Assembly (NCBI GenBank): GCA_025356185.1
Contig: JANXUN010000216.1
Coordinates: forward strand, 1-7,339
Direction: 5' to 3'
Length of the DNA: 7,339 bases
Source: Gemmatimonadaceae bacterium
Lineage (GTDB): Bacteria > Gemmatimonadota > Gemmatimonadetes > Gemmatimonadales > Gemmatimonadaceae
Shown here: piece by piece, positions 5,824 to 7,339 of the stretch
Layout: every line of letters begins with the position of its first letter
How positions within the stretch are numbered: position 1 is the stretch's first letter
Position numbers and translations under genes: made by a program
The notes under the pieces: generated by a model
Databases searched by the model: none
What the model was told of the DNA's origin: nothing
What the model saw: only the letters and a program-made list of their open reading frames with translations

Positions 5824-7115
5824 GCGGCGGTGCGAAGTGTCGCGTCGCCTTCTGGCACGAGCGCGTCGATGAAATCGTACGAAGGATACACCGGCATCGA
5901 GAGCGCTTCGCGCACTGCGATGAATGATTCTTCGTCGAGAAAAAGCCCGTCGTCGTTGATACACTCCGCGGGAATGAGCGCCATATCGAGATCGTGTCGA
6001 TCGGCGAGAGCTCGTCGAATGTCCGCGCCCACCAACAGTCCTGCCGTGGTGGTAGTCGGACCAAACAACGTGTTATCAGTCGGAATCAATACAAACGTCG
6101 CGCCGGTGGCGGCGTGCAGTTGATCGAGCAGCGCCGGCATGAGCGGTGCCATTGAGACACCTGTCACGACACCGATGCGGCGCCCATCAAGTCGCGGCAG
6201 CTGCGACAATCCTTCTGCCACGCGACGACGCAGCGACGTCACGGCACCGACGCCGTTCTCGATTTGTGAAAAATCGCCGTAGTGCGCAACATCTGGCAGC
6301 GGTTGTTCTGAGAGCAAATACAATTCGTCGGAGCCAAACACCCACCGATCACCCCGCTCTTCCAGCGCACGCGCTTCCCAGCGATGCACTGCATCCAGAA
6401 TGCGACGCGCGTTGTCCCGATCCATCGACTTGCCAACGTACAGGTGCGAAAACTGTGTCACGCCAACTGGGACAAGAGCGACCGACATCATCGCGTCGCC
6501 AAGGTTGTACAGGTCCGTGAGCGATTGCTCGAGGACCTCTGCATCGTTGAGGCCCGGCACAATGACCATCTGCCCGTGAAACTGAATGCCACCGTCTGCC
6601 AACCGGGTGAGCTGCTCGACGATGTTGGGAACGCGCGGGTTGTTGAGTAACACTTTGCGCGCTTCCCACGGCGTGGCGTGCACGGAGATGTACAGCGGCG
6701 ACAGACGATATTCGAGGATGCGCGTGATGTCCTTTTCCTTGACGTTGGACAGCGTCGCGAAATTGCCGTACGCGAACGAGAGCCGATAATCGTCGTCACG
6801 CACATACAGCGATTTGCGAAGCCCTTTGGGCAATCCTTCGATAAAGCAAAACTCGCAGCGATTCGCACAACGTCGAACGGTTGGCGGCGCGAGTTCAAGG
6901 CCAAGTGGTTCGCCGTCTTCGCGCTCAATGTCGTACTCGATCTCGGTGCCGTCTGGCAGTCGCGCCGCGACCACAAACGACTCGTCGGCAGTCAGAAACT
7001 CCCAGTCGAGGAAGTCTTCTAACGGCCGTTCGTTGACGGTGAGAAGTTCGGTGCCTGGCAGAATGCCGATTTGCGCGGCAATGCTGTCGGCCTGCACCCG
7101 AGTAACGCGAACCAT
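5820..7115 (-). CDS. PDZ/radical-SAM DUF512 family protein
   Basis: This 431-residue protein belongs to the conserved DUF512 family, whose function is not established. Residues 1-75 read as a PDZ-like domain (VRVTRVQADSIAAQIGILPG, then TELLTVN). Next comes an iron-sulfur motif CANRCEFC with C83, C87 and C90, the C-x3-C-x2-C spacing of radical-SAM enzymes. It is followed by family signatures GLPKGLRKSLYVRDDDYRLSF, YGNFATLSN, LYISVHATPWEARK, QMVIVPGLNDAEVLE and SVALVPVGVTQF. The C-terminal domain has RRIGVVTGVSMAPLMPAL and a Thr/Gly-rich loop. I chose ATG 7115..7113 because the PDZ homology begins immediately; a GTG at 7169 would add 18 unlike residues that overlap a terminator-like hairpin. 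No good Shine-Dalgarno precedes this ATG. It overlaps der by ATGA, and DUF512-der adjacency is known from Clostridia, which hints at a link to ribosome or RNA biology, but that is inference. Confidence 0.93.
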   Translation of the reverse strand: MVRVTRVQADSIAAQIGILPGTELLTVNERPLEDFLDWEFLTADESFVVAARLPDGTEIEYDIEREDGEPLGLELAPPTVRRCANRCEFCFIEGLPKGLRKSLYVRDDDYRLSFAYGNFATLSNVKEKDITRILEYRLSPLYISVHATPWEARKVLLNNPRVPNIVEQLTRLADGGIQFHGQMVIVPGLNDAEVLEQSLTDLYNLGDAMMSVALVPVGVTQFSHLYVGKSMDRDNARRILDAVHRWEARALEERGDRWVFGSDELYLLSEQPLPDVAHYGDFSQIENGVGAVTSLRRRVAEGLSQLPRLDGRRIGVVTGVSMAPLMPALLDQLHAATGATFVLIPTDNTLFGPTTTTAGLLVGADIRRALADRHDLDMALIPAECINDDGLFLDEESFIAVREALSMPVYPSYDFIDALVPEGDATLRTAA

Positions 7116-7131
7116 GTCGGAGACGAAAACA

Positions 7132-7160
7132 GGGGAGGAGCCTTCGTGTTGGCCCTCCCC
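7132..7160 (-). terminator. Terminator-like hairpin in the DUF512 leader (possible attenuator)
   Basis: On the minus strand, GGGGAGG (7160..7154) then GCC pairs with GGC then CCTCCCC (7138..7132). The loop is 8 bases (AACACGAA) and one base (T, 7139) bulges on the 3' side. The stem is followed at once by TGTTTTCGTCT, a short T-rich run, and the DUF512 ATG lies 16 bases past the hairpin. That geometry fits an intrinsic terminator. Because a promoter candidate lies upstream and the gene downstream, it may be an attenuator rather than the end of another operon. The T run is broken by G and C, so termination may be partial. Confidence 0.5.
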
Positions 7161-7173
7161 CGGGGACACAGAA

Positions 7174-7198
7174 GGGCGGCGGCCGAACGCCGTCGCCC
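7174..7198 (-). other. GC-rich stem-loop in the DUF512 leader
   Basis: The minus strand reads GGGCGACGGC, a 5-base loop (GTTCG), then GCCGCCGCCC. This is a 10-position stem with nine Watson-Crick pairs and one A/C mismatch. It lies between the promoter candidate and the terminator-like hairpin. It is followed by TTCT only, so it is unlikely to be a terminator alone. It could be an upstream element of a structured leader, or simply a GC-rich coincidence. Confidence 0.45.
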
Positions 7199-7207
7199 AC
7201 CTGAGAA

Positions 7208-7236
7208 AACATAAGAGGCTTACTGGCCGAAGTCAA
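7208..7236 (-). promoter_or_regulatory. Candidate sigma70-type promoter for the der operon
   Basis: On the minus strand TTGACT (7236..7231, five of six matches to TTGACA) is followed by a 17-base spacer and TATGTT (7213..7208, four of six matches to TATAAT). Transcription would start near 7201, giving a leader of about 85 bases before the DUF512 ATG. It is the best-matched hexamer pair I see upstream of the gene cluster. Confidence is moderate because no experimental start is known and the phylum's promoter consensus may differ. Confidence 0.45.
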
Positions 7237-7256
7237 TATTCTACATGGACTTCGGC
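7226..7256. repeat. Perfect 9-base inverted repeat over the promoter (operator candidate)
   Basis: GCCGAAGTC at 7226..7234 is repeated in inverted form as GACTTCGGC at 7248..7256, with 13 bases between the arms. Arm centres are 22 bases apart, about two helical turns, which suits a dimeric DNA-binding protein. One arm overlaps the TTGACT -35 candidate. On neither strand is it followed by a T run, so it is a poor terminator. The AT-rich spacer contrasts with the GC-rich surroundings. Confidence 0.5.
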
Positions 7257-7267
7257 GCGTCGAGCAA
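7238..7267 (-). promoter_or_regulatory. Alternative overlapping promoter candidate
   Basis: TTGCTC (7267..7262) and TAGAAT (7243..7238) on the minus strand are 18 bases apart. The -10 hexamer lies inside the loop of the inverted repeat, so binding at the repeat would block it as well. The -35 match is weaker than that of the promoter at 7208..7236. It may be a second start site or chance. Confidence 0.25.
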
Positions 7268-7284
7268 GCGACTTTCTCCCGGCT

Positions 7285-7338
7285 TTACTGAATCTTCGCG
7301 TAGCGGAAGGCAACCGCTTTCGGCGAATCGATAGTAAC
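7285..7338 (-). CDS. Possible C-terminal end of an upstream gene (cut by window edge)
   Basis: A minus-strand frame open from the window edge reads VTIDSPKAVAFRYAKIQ and stops at TAA (7287..7285). The residue pattern is protein-like and its codon third positions resemble the genes here. The stop also lies just before the promoter candidates, as expected for the end of a preceding gene. Only 17 codons are visible, and the other two minus-strand frames are also open for a comparable stretch. This is therefore a weak call without a family assignment. Confidence 0.25.
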   Translation of the reverse strand, partial: VTIDSPKAVAFRYAKIQ

Positions 7339-7339
7339 C

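Noticed and set aside
5824..5964. N-terminal extension of the der frame (47 extra residues).
   Set aside because: It overlaps the DUF512 C-terminus out of frame and is Arg-rich. The Der family starts at MSLPVVAIVGRP.
7116..7169. GTG start that would extend the DUF512 protein by 18 residues.
   Set aside because: The added residues cover the terminator-like hairpin and show no PDZ homology. No Shine-Dalgarno precedes the GTG, although a leader-extended form cannot be fully excluded.
7245..7334. Small plus-strand frame of 29 codons beginning at ATG in the inverted repeat and ending in tandem TAG TAA.
   Set aside because: It has no ribosome site and no recognisable sequence, and it runs against every other gene. 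It is too short to separate from chance.
1..7339. Mobile elements, CRISPR arrays, tRNA or rRNA genes.
   Set aside because: I saw no regularly spaced repeats, transposase-like product, terminal inverted repeats flanking a gene, or cloverleaf. The window is filled with housekeeping genes.

Overview
The window is a compact bacterial chromosomal segment of housekeeping genes. Every gene I can support reads on the minus strand, so transcription runs from the high-coordinate end to the low end. In that order the genes are: a possible C-terminal scrap of an upstream gene; a promoter and structured leader; a PDZ/radical-SAM DUF512 protein; der (ribosome-assembly GTPase); plsY (acyl-phosphate:glycerol-3-phosphate acyltransferase); gpsA (glycerol-3-phosphate dehydrogenase); a MerR-type regulator gene; surE (survival nucleotidase); pcm (protein L-isoaspartate methyltransferase); an unrecognised low-complexity protein; and the first 42 codons of apt (adenine phosphoribosyltransferase). 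No mobile element, CRISPR array, tRNA or rRNA gene is visible.

The coding sequence is moderately GC-rich. The order DUF512-der-plsY-gpsA is a known conserved neighbourhood in several bacterial lineages, including Clostridia. The added MerR-surE-pcm tail, the Arg/Ala-rich protein style and the Ala/Ser/Pro-rich disordered protein suggest to me a Gemmatimonadota-like organism. That assignment is inference from gene content and style, not proof.

The first genes are tightly packed: DUF512/der overlap as ATGA, der/plsY and plsY/gpsA as GTGA, gpsA/merR are 4 bases apart, merR/surE 6 bases apart, and surE/pcm overlap by 16 bases. This looks like one operon. Its functions are GTPase-driven ribosome maturation (Der), the two enzymes that make and first acylate glycerol-3-phosphate for phospholipid synthesis (GpsA, PlsY), nucleotide cleanup (SurE), protein repair (Pcm) and purine salvage (Apt).

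Two things deserve a second look. First, the MerR gene carries one in-frame amber codon (TAG at 2779..2777) between the two helices of its helix-turn-helix, where relatives usually have lysine. The rest of the gene is intact, and a GTG restart lies just past the stop. TAG is a working stop codon in neighbouring genes, so this is either a fresh nonsense mutation, a base error, or a termination/restart event. Second, the stretch upstream of the DUF512 gene holds a sigma70-like promoter, a perfect 9-base inverted repeat over its -35 element, and two GC-rich hairpins. The second hairpin is followed by a T-rich run just before the start codon, as in an attenuator.
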